Shown piece by piece: positions 1 through 7,601 of a stretch of DNA of 10,986 nt (the stretch's first letter is position 1; each line of letters begins with the position of its first letter). The position numbers and the translations under genes were made by a program. The DNA lies in assembly GCA_013002105.1 (NCBI GenBank), contig JABDKS010000998.1, positions 1 through 10,986 on the forward strand. Direction: 5' to 3'. Under the pieces are notes generated by a model that saw only the letters and a list, made by a program, of their open reading frames with translations, was not told the origin of the DNA and did no database searches. Source of the stretch: Pirellulaceae bacterium. Its GTDB lineage: Bacteria > Planctomycetota > Planctomycetia > Pirellulales > Pirellulaceae.

Positions 1-1092
1 TTTGCCATCGTGATGTTCGCGTTGTGCATCGCTCAATCGGTCGATCACGGCCTGACAATCCGCCGGTCGTTTGGCAGGCGATCGACGCAGCATCTGATGG
101 ACCAGCGATACCAGGCTCGGTGGTAGATCGTCACGCAAGCTGGCAAGTGGAGTCGCGTCATCGGAAACGATCTTGTGCAATACCGCCAGCGTGTTTTCGG
201 CATCAAATGGAGGCTTGGCCACGCAAAGAAAGTAGAGGACGCAGCCGAGGCTGAAGAGATCGCTGCGCTGGTCCACCGCCTCGCCACGTACCTGTTCGGG
301 GCTCATGTAGTGCGGTGTTCCGGCGATGATTCCCGTTTGAGTCAACGTGACTGAATCAGCCGCCCGTGCCAAGCCAAAATCGGTGATCCAGACGCGATCG
401 GTGTTTTGGCCGACCATCACATTGCCAGGTTTGATGTCACGATGGACCAGCCCCCGTCGGTGTGCAGCAGCCAAACCTTCGGACAATTGACCAGCGACTC
501 GCAAAATCGTTGCCACGTCCAGTGGTGCGGTCGCTTTGACACAACGTTGCAGCGTCACGCCAGGGATGTAGCGCATGACCAGGTAAGGCAAAGTAGCATC
601 GGACTGAACGTTGTAGATCGGAATCACATTTTCGTGTGCGACACTGGCGGCTGCTTGAGCCTCGCGGGCGAATCGTTGACGCGCGGGCATGGATCCGGCC
701 CATTCGGGTGCGAGTATTTTCACGGCAACGCTGCGGTGAAGGTCGCTGTCATAGGCTCGTAGTACGACTCCCATGCCACCGCGTCCCAGAATCGTTTCAA
801 CGTCGTAACGTCCGATGCGGCCAAGCATTTCGGGATGATGGGGTTCATCCAAAAAACTCAGATCAATCGGTGGGTGAGGTTGCCAATCGTCGGCCGGCAG
901 ACCGGAATCCTGCTCACGAATCGTGAGCCATTGTTTGGCATCGTCCCACCAAGCATCGTCGCCACCGATGTCGGCGAGCGTCGCGCGACAGGTGACGCAG
1001 GTTTCGACGTGAGCGGCGATCGAGTCGGATTCGTCGCCCGGGTCGATGTCTTGCTGGACCAGTGTCCAAAGTAGGTCCGGATCGCACTTCAT
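1..1092 (-). CDS. Serine/threonine protein kinase with N-terminal anti-sigma-like zinc motif (3' end outside window)
   Basis: Reading the minus strand from the ATG at 1092 gives 364 residues with no stop before the window edge, so the C-terminus is missing. A complete Hanks-type kinase domain spans about residues 94-352: glycine loop G103-R-G-G-M-G108, catalytic lysine in VAVK (K125), alpha-C glutamate E144, HRDIKPGN with D219, DFG at 238-240 and SPE at 264-266. The protein would phosphorylate Ser/Thr on unknown targets. Residues 28-35 read HVETCVTC, an HxxxCxxC zinc-binding motif like that of zinc anti-sigma factors. The start overlaps the sigma-factor stop in ATGA and has a strong Shine-Dalgarno, so the two are probably translationally coupled. 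Inference: the N-terminus may bind the neighbouring sigma factor and the kinase may control it. Planctomycete kinases of this kind often continue into membrane and sensor domains; that part is not visible here. Confidence 0.93.
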   Translation of the reverse strand, partial: MKCDPDLLWTLVQQDIDPGDESDSIAAHVETCVTCRATLADIGGDDAWWDDAKQWLTIREQDSGLPADDWQPHPPIDLSFLDEPHHPEMLGRIGRYDVETILGRGGMGVVLRAYDSDLHRSVAVKILAPEWAGSMPARQRFAREAQAAASVAHENVIPIYNVQSDATLPYLVMRYIPGVTLQRCVKATAPLDVATILRVAGQLSEGLAAAHRRGLVHRDIKPGNVMVGQNTDRVWITDFGLARAADSVTLTQTGIIAGTPHYMSPEQVRGEAVDQRSDLFSLGCVLYFLCVAKPPFDAENTLAVLHKIVSDDATPLASLRDDLPPSLVSLVHQMLRRSPAKRPADCQAVIDRLSDAQREHHDGK

Positions 1093-1697
1093 CGATCATC
1101 CTCCCCAATCGTATGACGCCATACTTCCACCGCCTTACGAATTCTTGCCATTACACGACTGCGGGCGACATAGATCATGCCCTCTCGCATATTCAGTTCT
1201 TTCGCGACGACGCTCGCTCGTTCACCGTCGACGCTGGTGCGATAAAAGGCCTGCCAGGTATCATCGTTGACTTGTTCCCGCACCTTATCGGCTGCCCACG
1301 CAAAAATTTGTCGTTTCTCATTCCAGTCCCAAACGCTTTCGCTGGCGGTTTCGGATGCGTGTTGATCAAGCCAGCGATGAACATTGCTATCCCCACTGCC
1401 CTTCTCTTGCCGTGATCGCTTTGAGAGATGATCCGCCAGCTTGTTGCGTGTGATCGTTGCCAACCAACCCCGAAAAGCGCCGTGACCTCGCGTCGAATCA
1501 AACTGGTCAATCGACTTTGCCACACCCAAAAGGGTTTCTTGAACAACCTCGCGTGCGTCGGCTTCTTGCAGACCCCAACGAGAGGCAAGTCGAATCAGCA
1601 TTGGCTCATAAATCTGCAGAAACTCCGCCCACGCCAGATCGTCCCCTGGGTAGGATAATCGCAGAATCAAGCTCGGTCGTGTTTCGGGATTCAGCAA
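1089..1697 (-). CDS. ECF-type RNA polymerase sigma factor
   Basis: A 202-residue protein of the sigma-70 extracytoplasmic-function class, which directs RNA polymerase to a specific promoter set. Region 2 covers about residues 21-95 and includes the conserved ADAREVVQETLLGVA helix and FRGWLATITRNKLADHL, which bind core polymerase and the -10 element. Region 4 covers about 128-190 with a helix-turn-helix (AKELNMREGMIYVARSRV) for the -35 element. Length and domain order are normal for the family, with a linker rich in Ser/Glu at about 96-127. The start codon is TTG, chosen because a near-perfect AAGGAGGA lies 10 nt upstream and because the family's usual opening (TRPSLILRL) follows at once. The stop overlaps the kinase ATG by 4 bp. 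Pairing with a Ser/Thr kinase rather than a classical membrane anti-sigma factor is a recurrent planctomycete arrangement. Targets cannot be told from the sequence. Confidence 0.93.
   Translation of the reverse strand: MLNPETRPSLILRLSYPGDDLAWAEFLQIYEPMLIRLASRWGLQEADAREVVQETLLGVAKSIDQFDSTRGHGAFRGWLATITRNKLADHLSKRSRQEKGSGDSNVHRWLDQHASETASESVWDWNEKRQIFAWAADKVREQVNDDTWQAFYRTSVDGERASVVAKELNMREGMIYVARSRVMARIRKAVEVWRHTIGEDDR
1099..1106 (-). promoter_or_regulatory. Shine-Dalgarno of the kinase gene
   Basis: The minus strand reads GGGGAGGA here, 6 nt before the kinase ATG and inside the last codons of the sigma-factor gene. This supports the ATG at 1092 as the start and suits reinitiation across the ATGA overlap. 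Confidence 0.7.
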
Positions 1698-1707
1698 CGT
1701 AGATAAG

Positions 1708-1715
1708 TCCTCCTT
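1708..1715 (-). promoter_or_regulatory. Shine-Dalgarno of the sigma-factor gene
   Basis: The minus strand reads AAGGAGGA, close to the full anti-16S consensus, 10 nt before the TTG at 1697. It decides the rare start codon, since no in-frame ATG or GTG lies nearby. The promoter of this gene must lie further upstream (above 1715) so that the site is in the mRNA. Confidence 0.65.
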
Positions 1716-1719
1716 AGGC

Positions 1720-1725
1720 TATAAT
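1720..1725 (+). promoter_or_regulatory. Possible -10 element for the ankyrin/SMP-30 operon
   Basis: A perfect TATAAT on the plus strand lies in the divergent intergenic region. No matching -35 box is seen 16-18 bp upstream and there is no extended -10 TG, so the call rests on one hexamer. If used, it would give a leader of roughly 145 nt before the GTG start at 1877, and this leader would contain the direct repeats. Confidence 0.25.
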
Positions 1726-1808
1726 CCTATCCCAACGCGAAACCTTGCACGAAAAACGGAAAACTTTCCACCGCTCCGGTCATTCGGCGCCGCTGGGAAG
1801 CCTGATTT

Positions 1809-1846
1809 GCGTCGTGTGCCAGTGCATCGCGTCGTGTGCCAGTGCA
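1809..1846. repeat. Two 18-bp direct repeats at a 20-bp period
   Basis: The 18-mer GCGTCGTGTGCCAGTGCA occurs at 1809-1826 and again, identical, at 1829-1846, separated by TC. A 20-bp period is not a multiple of three, so if this stretch were translated the two copies would be read in different frames. That argues that it is non-coding and that the ankyrin gene starts downstream of it. A period near two helical turns would put both copies on the same DNA face, which suits a pair of protein-binding sites, but a copy of a dispersed genomic repeat is equally possible. Confidence 0.85.
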
Positions 1847-1876
1847 CCGTTTCTGGGATTTGAATGGTCGACTTTT

Positions 1877-3379
1877 GTGTCTGAACTGGGTGCGGAATTG
1901 AATACTGTCTTGCTGAGTCGATATCGGATCGTTATCTCTTTTTTTGCTTGGTTGTCGATTCTCCACGTTTTCGGCCAGACCTGTCACGCGAATGAATCGA
2001 CGATAACAATCGCCGATGCTACCGAATCAAAAGATTGGACGACGGTTGCGAAGCTGATCAACGACGATGTCGACGTCAATGCGGCTCAAGCCGATGGCAT
2101 GACAGCGTTGCACTGGGCGGTCTTTGCCGGTCACCGCGAGGTCGTGGCCCAACTGATCGACGCAAAGTGCGAAGTTGACACGCCGACTCGCTATGGAATT
2201 CGGCCACTAACGATCGCCTGTTCACTCGGTCATTCCCAACTCGTACATCAATTGCTGGCCGCTGGTGCCGACGCGAACAGCGAGCAACCCGGTGACGTGA
2301 CGCCGCTGATGGTCGCCGCGCGATCGGGTGATGAACAATCGATTCGAGAGTTGCTGGAACATGGCGCAAAGATCAACGCCGTCGAGCGAAAAGGACAAAC
2401 CGCACTGATGTGGGCTGCAGCCTATGGGAATGCGGATGCGGTTGGCGCGTTGATCGACGGTGGCGCGGATTTGAATCAATCGATTAAGTCCGGCTTCACT
2501 GCAATGACTTTCGCCGCCCGCGAAGGTCACATCGGAGTCGTCGATCGACTGATTGGGGCCGGCGTCGATGTCAGCGCAGCAATGAAGCCCGAAACGTCTG
2601 GTAATCGTGCACCGCGGAAGGGCACGTCGGCGCTGATCTTGGCGGTCGAAAGCGGCCATTTCGAGTTGGCGATGCGATTGATTGACTATGGAGCGGATCC
2701 CAATGATCAACGAAGTGGTTTTGCACCGCTGCATGTGGTGACTTGGGTCCGCAAACCCAATCGCGGCGAAGATCCCAGTGGTGATCCTTCGCCCCGTGGT
2801 TCGGGAAATCTGACGTCGATGCAATTCGTACGGGCGATCATAGCTGCCGGAGCCGACGTGAACTTAAAACTCAAGCGAGGCAAATCGGGAAAGGCATTCT
2901 TAAATCACACCGGCGCGACGCCGTTGTTGTTGGCGGGCAAGACGGCTGATTTGGAGTTGATCAAAGCGTTGGTCGAATTGGGCGGCGATCCACTGACTCC
3001 CAACGCCGACGGCTGCACACCCCTGATGGCCGCGGCTGGAATCGGTGTTCGAGCGGTCGGCGAAGAGGCGGGGACGGAGGACGAGGTGATCGAAGTGATC
3101 GAGTTTTTGATCGCACAGGGAGCCGATGTGAATACCGTTGATGCAAACAAAGAGACCGCCATGCACGGCGCCGCGTATCGGAATTTTCCGCGAGTGGTCA
3201 ATTTCCTGGCCGCCAACGGCGCGGATCCCGACAAGTGGGATCATAAGAACGTCTCCGGCTGGACGCCCGTTATGATTGCCCAAGGCAAGCGACCGGGTAG
3301 CTTCAAACCGTCACCGCCAACCGTTGCGGCGTTACGCGCCGCCAAGTCCGTCTCGGCCGCCAAGTCATCGATCAAGTAG
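1877..3379 (+). CDS. Exported ankyrin-repeat protein
   Basis: With the GTG at 1877 the protein has 500 residues. It has a hydrophobic segment (about 18-32, after SRYR) and a likely signal-peptidase site after GQTCHA near residue 38, so the mature protein is probably periplasmic or outside the cell. The rest is ankyrin repeats, which bind other proteins. Repeat cores (the G-x-T-P-L type) begin near residues 73, 106, 139, 172 and 205 at an exact 33-residue period, then near 248, 280, 345, 378, 424 and 460 with insertions, about eleven in all plus a degenerate first one. No catalytic domain is present. The start is uncertain: in-frame candidates are TTG 1745, GTG 1877, TTG 1898 and TTG 1910, none with a clear Shine-Dalgarno. 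TTG 1745 would read through the direct repeats and is unlikely. It is followed after 8 bp by the SMP-30 gene, probably in one operon. Binding partner unknown. Confidence 0.88.
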   Translation: MSELGAELNTVLLSRYRIVISFFAWLSILHVFGQTCHANESTITIADATESKDWTTVAKLINDDVDVNAAQADGMTALHWAVFAGHREVVAQLIDAKCEVDTPTRYGIRPLTIACSLGHSQLVHQLLAAGADANSEQPGDVTPLMVAARSGDEQSIRELLEHGAKINAVERKGQTALMWAAAYGNADAVGALIDGGADLNQSIKSGFTAMTFAAREGHIGVVDRLIGAGVDVSAAMKPETSGNRAPRKGTSALILAVESGHFELAMRLIDYGADPNDQRSGFAPLHVVTWVRKPNRGEDPSGDPSPRGSGNLTSMQFVRAIIAAGADVNLKLKRGKSGKAFLNHTGATPLLLAGKTADLELIKALVELGGDPLTPNADGCTPLMAAAGIGVRAVGEEAGTEDEVIEVIEFLIAQGADVNTVDANKETAMHGAAYRNFPRVVNFLAANGADPDKWDHKNVSGWTPVMIAQGKRPGSFKPSPPTVAALRAAKSVSAAKSSIK

Positions 3380-3387
3380 GACTAGTG

Positions 3388-4401
3388 ATGAGAACCGTGA
3401 CGTTCACCCATCTGTGCCGGTTACCACTGTGGTGGATTCCGCTGATTGTTCTCTGCCAGGTTTCGGTCGGAGCGACGGAGGAGGCGGACCTGTTCGCGAA
3501 AAATGCAAAGCCGACGCTGGTTTTGCAATCAGGTGCTGGCGAAGGACCCGCTTGGCATCCGCAACGAGGACTGTTTTTCAGCGGGCCAGACGGCATTACG
3601 TTGATGAACCCGTCGGGCGAGACACAATTGTTTTTGCCCGATGCTGGATCGAATGGTTTACTGTTGGATGCCAATGGCCATTTGTTGGTTTGCCAGCCAA
3701 AAAAGCGTCGCGTTAGCCGCATGAATTTGCAGACACGCGAGTTGACCGTTTTGACAGATCAATTCGAAGGGCAGGCCTATAACTCGCCGAACGATATCAC
3801 GGTCGACTCCAAAGGCCGAATCTATTTTTCGGATCCCCGCTATGGTCCGCGGGACTCAATGGAAATCGCTGACGCGCAGGGCCGACCGGTCGAAGGTGTC
3901 TATCGAATCGATCTCGACGGCCATGTCGTTCGGATAATCACTCACGAAGTCGATCGACCCAACGGTGTTTTGGTGACACCGGATGATCAATCACTGTTTG
4001 TCGCCGACAATCACAACAACACGGTGGGCGGACCGCGAAAATTATGGCGATTTGCGCTCAATGACGACGGCAGCGTTGACGCTGCAAGTAAGCGTCTGAT
4101 CTGCGATTGGAAAACCGGTCGTGGTCCCGATGGCATGGCGATAGATCAGCTCGGTCGGTTGTACGTTGCCGGAGGGTTGAATGAACCGCATTTACCTGAC
4201 GAGACGGCCGACGAATTCAAAGCGGGTGTCTACGTGTTTTCGCCGCAGGGCGAACGGATCGGTTTTGTTTCCATCGGTCGTGACGAGGTCACCAATTGCG
4301 CATTTGGTGGGCCAGTCGGCAAGACGCTGTACATCACTGCGGGTGGAACGCTGTGGAGCATTTCCACGACCACCGCTGGCCAGACTCTGCGATCGAACTG
4401 A
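3388..4401 (+). CDS. SMP-30/gluconolactonase-family beta-propeller protein, exported
   Basis: A 337-residue protein with an N-terminal signal peptide (hydrophobic residues about 12-27, possible cleavage near VGA at 29). The rest matches the six-bladed SMP-30/gluconolactonase/LRE fold. The family's metal-ligand positions are recognisable: E52 in GEGPAW, N135 in NSPND, N182 in RPNG and D238 in GPDGM. Known relatives hydrolyse sugar lactones using a divalent metal. Export suggests action on lactones in the periplasm, but the substrate cannot be read from sequence. The ATG at 3388 is preferred over the GTG at 3385 because AGGA lies 6 nt before the ATG. The gene starts 8 bp after the ankyrin stop, and its 3' end converges with the NfeD-like gene across a 29-bp gap holding no convincing terminator. 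Confidence 0.9.
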   Translation: MRTVTFTHLCRLPLWWIPLIVLCQVSVGATEEADLFAKNAKPTLVLQSGAGEGPAWHPQRGLFFSGPDGITLMNPSGETQLFLPDAGSNGLLLDANGHLLVCQPKKRRVSRMNLQTRELTVLTDQFEGQAYNSPNDITVDSKGRIYFSDPRYGPRDSMEIADAQGRPVEGVYRIDLDGHVVRIITHEVDRPNGVLVTPDDQSLFVADNHNNTVGGPRKLWRFALNDDGSVDAASKRLICDWKTGRGPDGMAIDQLGRLYVAGGLNEPHLPDETADEFKAGVYVFSPQGERIGFVSIGRDEVTNCAFGGPVGKTLYITAGGTLWSISTTTAGQTLRSN

Positions 4402-4430
4402 AACGGCAGTTCGCGGCTTCCAAGCCATCT

Positions 4431-5021
4431 TCAGTCATCGACTTGTCGCACGATCAATTTACCGTTCCGCACCGCAATGATCACGACTTCTTTTCCTTCG
4501 TTGATCAATTGACCATTATTGGCGATGGCGGAATGTTTCTGTTCACCCACGCAAACTTCACCGATCGGTCGTAGCGGCGAGAACGTGGTCGCCGTTCTGC
4601 CAACCAATTCGGTTCTCTTATCGACGATGTTGCTGCCGGCGGCGGTGGGTCCATCTGGACCCATGACCCATTCGTGACGCGCGGGAAAGCCGAGCACGAA
4701 TTGTTGGATCACATACAAGATCGCAAAGCTAACGAATCCCGAGACCGGTAAATCGATCAAGAAACCCAGCATCACAATTGCCACGATCGTTGCGCCAAAA
4801 ACCCACGTGGCAAGCTTGGCATACCAACAGATCGACAGAACCAGCGCAAAAACGATCGCCAACCGAATCGAAATTCGCACGATGGTTCCGTAGCTGCGCT
4901 GAACCAATCTTTGTTTTGAAAAGTAGATCCACAGGCTCGTCGCGATCAATACGGACAGATACGCGGCAAAAATGTATGCTGCGTCGCTGGTGAACTCGAA
5001 TCGCGGGATGGACTCAAACAT
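4431..5021 (-). CDS. Membrane protein with NfeD-like C-terminal OB-fold domain
   Basis: A 196-residue protein with about four hydrophobic segments (residues near 14-35, 50-67, 72-89 and 92-111) followed by a soluble tail. Residues about 139-193 (LVGRTATTFSPLRPIGEV to the end) match the NfeD C-terminal beta-barrel pattern: G-x-x-G-x-A-x-T-x-x-x-x-RP-x-G-x-V, then an isoleucine before G-K-x-V and a closing strand. NfeD proteins usually work with SPFH/flotillin-type membrane proteins in membrane organisation, and some are fused to a ClpP-class protease. Here there is no protease domain and no SPFH gene beside it. It starts 15 bp after the sulfatase stop, so it is likely co-transcribed as the last gene of the minus-strand cluster. 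No clear Shine-Dalgarno is seen before the ATG. The family call is from the tail motif only. Confidence 0.75.
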   Translation of the reverse strand: MFESIPRFEFTSDAAYIFAAYLSVLIATSLWIYFSKQRLVQRSYGTIVRISIRLAIVFALVLSICWYAKLATWVFGATIVAIVMLGFLIDLPVSGFVSFAILYVIQQFVLGFPARHEWVMGPDGPTAAGSNIVDKRTELVGRTATTFSPLRPIGEVCVGEQKHSAIANNGQLINEGKEVVIIAVRNGKLIVRQVDD

Positions 5022-5036
5022 TTCGAATGGACGCGG

Positions 5037-6449
5037 CTATTTCACCCACGGTTCTCGTGCGTTGGCTTCGATTTCGGCATCTAACTGCGTCATGCGTTTG
5101 CGCAATGCGGCCACGAGTTCCGGATTTGCTTCGGCCAAATTGTTCTTCTCGCCGACGTCCGCCGACAAATCAAACAGCATGATCTCCGGTGCCTCCGGCT
5201 GTTGATTCGCGCGAGCGTTCGCATTGCGTCGTTGGGGCTTCACCTTTACCAGCAATTTCCACTTGCCTTGCCGAATGCCTTCTATTTGACCGCGCGAGGT
5301 GTAGTGGAGAAATTCCTCGCGAGCGGCGTCACCTTCCTGACCGTGTAACAGCCGGGACAAATCCATGCCATCAATTTTGTGATCTGTTGGTAACGGTGTC
5401 TCGGTCAACGCCGCGATCGTAGGCAGCATATCGATAGTGCCCATCAATTCGTTGCAAAGGGTTCCGGCGGGAATCCGACCGGGTCCCCACATCACGCAAG
5501 GCACGCGTTGTCCGCCTTCGAATGTCGTTCCTTTGCCCTCGCGCAGCGGGCCCGCCGACCCACCGTGGTTTTTGAACTGCAGCCAGGGGCCGTTGTCCGA
5601 GGTGTAGATGACGTACGTGTTATCGGCCAGATCCAATTCGCGAATCGTGTCCATCACACGACCGACTTCGGCATCGATATGTTCGATCACACAGGTGTAA
5701 GCGTTTTGAGGATCGGGATCATACGCATCTTCGGGCACATACAATGGAATGTGGGGCATGCTGTGCGGCAGATAAACAAAGAACGGTTCGTCTTTGTGTT
5801 GTTCAATGAAGTTGACAGCACGGTCGGTGTAACGGCGCGTGACGGTCCGTTGATCGACAGGGAGTTCGACGATTTTTTCGTTTTCGATCAACGGCGTATT
5901 CCAAAACGTGATCGCAGTTTCCTGGTTTTTCCATAGTTCGTCCGACGGCACACGCGGTTTGCCCTTGTTGTCGGGGTGATTCATGTCATTGGAATACGGA
6001 ATTCCCAAATAGACATCGAATCCGTTTTGTCGCGGCAATGTTTCGGGGTGATGACCGAGATGCCATTTGCCAAAACAGGCCGTCGCGTAGCCTTGGGCTT
6101 TCAAGTGATCGGCGATCGTGTGTTCGTCAGGGTTCAAACCTTTGGTCGATGCGGGAAACAGGACGTGCTGATGCAACCCGACCCGTTTGGGGTAACACCC
6201 CGTCAGCAGGGCTGCACGCGACGGTGTGCAAACGGGCGACGCCACCATGAAATTCGTGAACCGTCGACCCTCGCTGGCCATCCGGTCGATGTTGGGCGTG
6301 TCAATCTTCTTGGATCCAAAGCAGCCTAAATCTCCGTAGCCCTGATCGTCAGCAAAGATGATTACAAAATTCGGTTTGGACTCGGCACCGTTGGCAATGT
6401 TCAGCCATCCCACAGCGATCCAACACAACACGACAGATATTCGTAACAT
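5037..6449 (-). CDS. Arylsulfatase A-like secreted sulfatase (formylglycine type)
   Basis: A 470-residue sulfatase of the alkaline-phosphatase superfamily, hydrolysing sulfate esters. The signal peptide covers about residues 1-22 (cleavage near NGA-ES). Active-site features: metal aspartates D34-D35 in FADDQGYGD, the C74-T-P-S-R signature whose cysteine is oxidised to formylglycine, GKWHLG with K128 and H130, H229/H233 in PHSMPH, D285-N286 in TSDNG, and K306 in REGKGTTFEGG. The stretch GFDVYLGIPYSNDM is typical of arylsulfatase A/GALNS-like enzymes, so a sulfated glycan is the likely substrate, but the exact position cleaved is not deducible. The ATG at 6449 is preferred to the TTG at 6497 because it opens directly into the signal peptide. 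Its Shine-Dalgarno is weak (AAGAG). It lies between the propeller gene (63 bp upstream) and the NfeD-like gene (15 bp downstream). Confidence 0.94.
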   Translation of the reverse strand: MLRISVVLCWIAVGWLNIANGAESKPNFVIIFADDQGYGDLGCFGSKKIDTPNIDRMASEGRRFTNFMVASPVCTPSRAALLTGCYPKRVGLHQHVLFPASTKGLNPDEHTIADHLKAQGYATACFGKWHLGHHPETLPRQNGFDVYLGIPYSNDMNHPDNKGKPRVPSDELWKNQETAITFWNTPLIENEKIVELPVDQRTVTRRYTDRAVNFIEQHKDEPFFVYLPHSMPHIPLYVPEDAYDPDPQNAYTCVIEHIDAEVGRVMDTIRELDLADNTYVIYTSDNGPWLQFKNHGGSAGPLREGKGTTFEGGQRVPCVMWGPGRIPAGTLCNELMGTIDMLPTIAALTETPLPTDHKIDGMDLSRLLHGQEGDAAREEFLHYTSRGQIEGIRQGKWKLLVKVKPQRRNANARANQQPEAPEIMLFDLSADVGEKNNLAEANPELVAALRKRMTQLDAEIEANAREPWVK

Positions 6450-6512
6450 CAAACAACTCTTATTGCTTTGGGGTGGGCGATCGAACAACAAAAACAATGG
6501 CGGGCAACGGAG

Positions 6513-7520
6513 TTAAAGCTCCACGCGGACCAATTTCATCAGTCGTCCCGAGACATTCCAGTCTTGCACGTACAGGTTACCATCGGCGTCCCAGTACGAT
6601 CCGTGCGTACCGCTAAAAACACCTTCGATCCACTGATCTTGTGGAACGTTAAAGTTCCCGCGTTTCTTGGGGTCAGCATTGTGTCCCAATACTGCCATGA
6701 TCGTATTGCTCTTGTCCAGGATCACGACGCGACCGTGCAAATCGGGCACCGAAACATAGTCACCTTGGATCGCGACCGACGTCGGCATGCCCAGTCCCGT
6801 GACAACTTCTTCGATAAAGTTGCCGTCCAAGTCGTAGTGTAGCAATCGACCTTTGGGCTTGTGGTTGCGGTCACAAATCAGCAGTCGCGGTGTTTCGTAT
6901 CGTGTGTCCAGGGTCATCCCGTGGGCGGTGTTGAATTGTTTCATCCCGTTGCCTTTTTCGCCAAAGTGCATCAGGTACTTGCCGTTTTTGTCGAACTTGA
7001 AGATGTAATTGCTGGCGTAACCGTCGGCCAGAATAATGTCCCCATTGGGTGCGACGGTGATGGCGGTGGGGCTAAACTTTTTTAAGTTCAAACCGGACTC
7101 TTCGGGGAACGGCAATTTCAAAACGATCTCGCCACTGCTGGCGTCGAACTTGATGCCCTCGCCGTCTTTGTTGCGAGCGCCGTAGATAAATTCTCCGCCG
7201 TCTTCTTGTCGGATTTCCAAGTCATGGATATTGGAGTACTCGCTGCCCAAAAATGTGTGCATGACTTTGCCGTCGGGCGAGAAGACAAACACGCCCTGGT
7301 TGGTGCTGGTGTAGATATTTCCCGCTTGGTTGACGACAACGCCGCCGTGAGTCGGTCCCAGCGGCGAGTTGCCGTCGGGACGCAGTCCCCATCCGGGCAC
7401 GGTTTCGAAGGTCATGATTCCACAACCCATCCGCACTCCGTTGGGCGTGTCCTGCGCCCAATTGGGCGACGACAACGTGAGTACCAGCACGGCGGCAAGA
7501 CACAACGAAAGGGATTTCAT
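6513..7520 (-). CDS. Exported NHL/6-bladed beta-propeller protein
   Basis: A 335-residue protein with a clear signal peptide (residues 1-22, cleavage near NWA-QD). The remainder is built of NHL-like blades with repeated hydrophobic-x-x-x-P-D/N-G-x-I/L-x-V/A-D patterns, for example at about 58-71, 151-166, 188-206 and 305-322. Histidines recur at blade starts: H58 in THGG, H99 in NIHD, H190 in AHGM and H306 in GTHGSYWDADGNLYVQDW. This is reminiscent of peptidylglycine alpha-amidating lyase-type propellers, which bind metal with such histidines; whether this one is an enzyme is unknown. GGAG lies 7 nt before the ATG. It sits between two sulfatase genes on the same strand (81 and 63 bp gaps), which suggests a role with the same extracellular substrate. 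Confidence 0.87.
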   Translation of the reverse strand: MKSLSLCLAAVLVLTLSSPNWAQDTPNGVRMGCGIMTFETVPGWGLRPDGNSPLGPTHGGVVVNQAGNIYTSTNQGVFVFSPDGKVMHTFLGSEYSNIHDLEIRQEDGGEFIYGARNKDGEGIKFDASSGEIVLKLPFPEESGLNLKKFSPTAITVAPNGDIILADGYASNYIFKFDKNGKYLMHFGEKGNGMKQFNTAHGMTLDTRYETPRLLICDRNHKPKGRLLHYDLDGNFIEEVVTGLGMPTSVAIQGDYVSVPDLHGRVVILDKSNTIMAVLGHNADPKKRGNFNVPQDQWIEGVFSGTHGSYWDADGNLYVQDWNVSGRLMKLVRVEL

Positions 7521-7601
7521 CAGGCGACTCCAAGAGGGTGGTTAAATTCTGAGTGATGAAGATTCGCGGCAGCGAGGCGATCAAAATCTACCTTGACCAG
7601 C

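Noticed and set aside
406..762. Plus-strand open frame opposite the kinase
   Set aside because: It is antisense to the kinase catalytic domain, whose motifs are fully conserved on the minus strand; its translation has no recognisable features. The same holds for the other frames opposite the sigma, ankyrin, sulfatase and propeller genes.
4402..4430. GGCTTCCAAGCC as a terminator between the convergent genes
   Set aside because: The stem is only 4 bp with a 4-nt loop and no T-tract follows.
6450..6497. Upstream extension of the arylsulfatase-like gene to a TTG start
   Set aside because: It adds 16 residues ahead of a complete signal peptide and starts with TTG; the ATG at 6449 is the better start.
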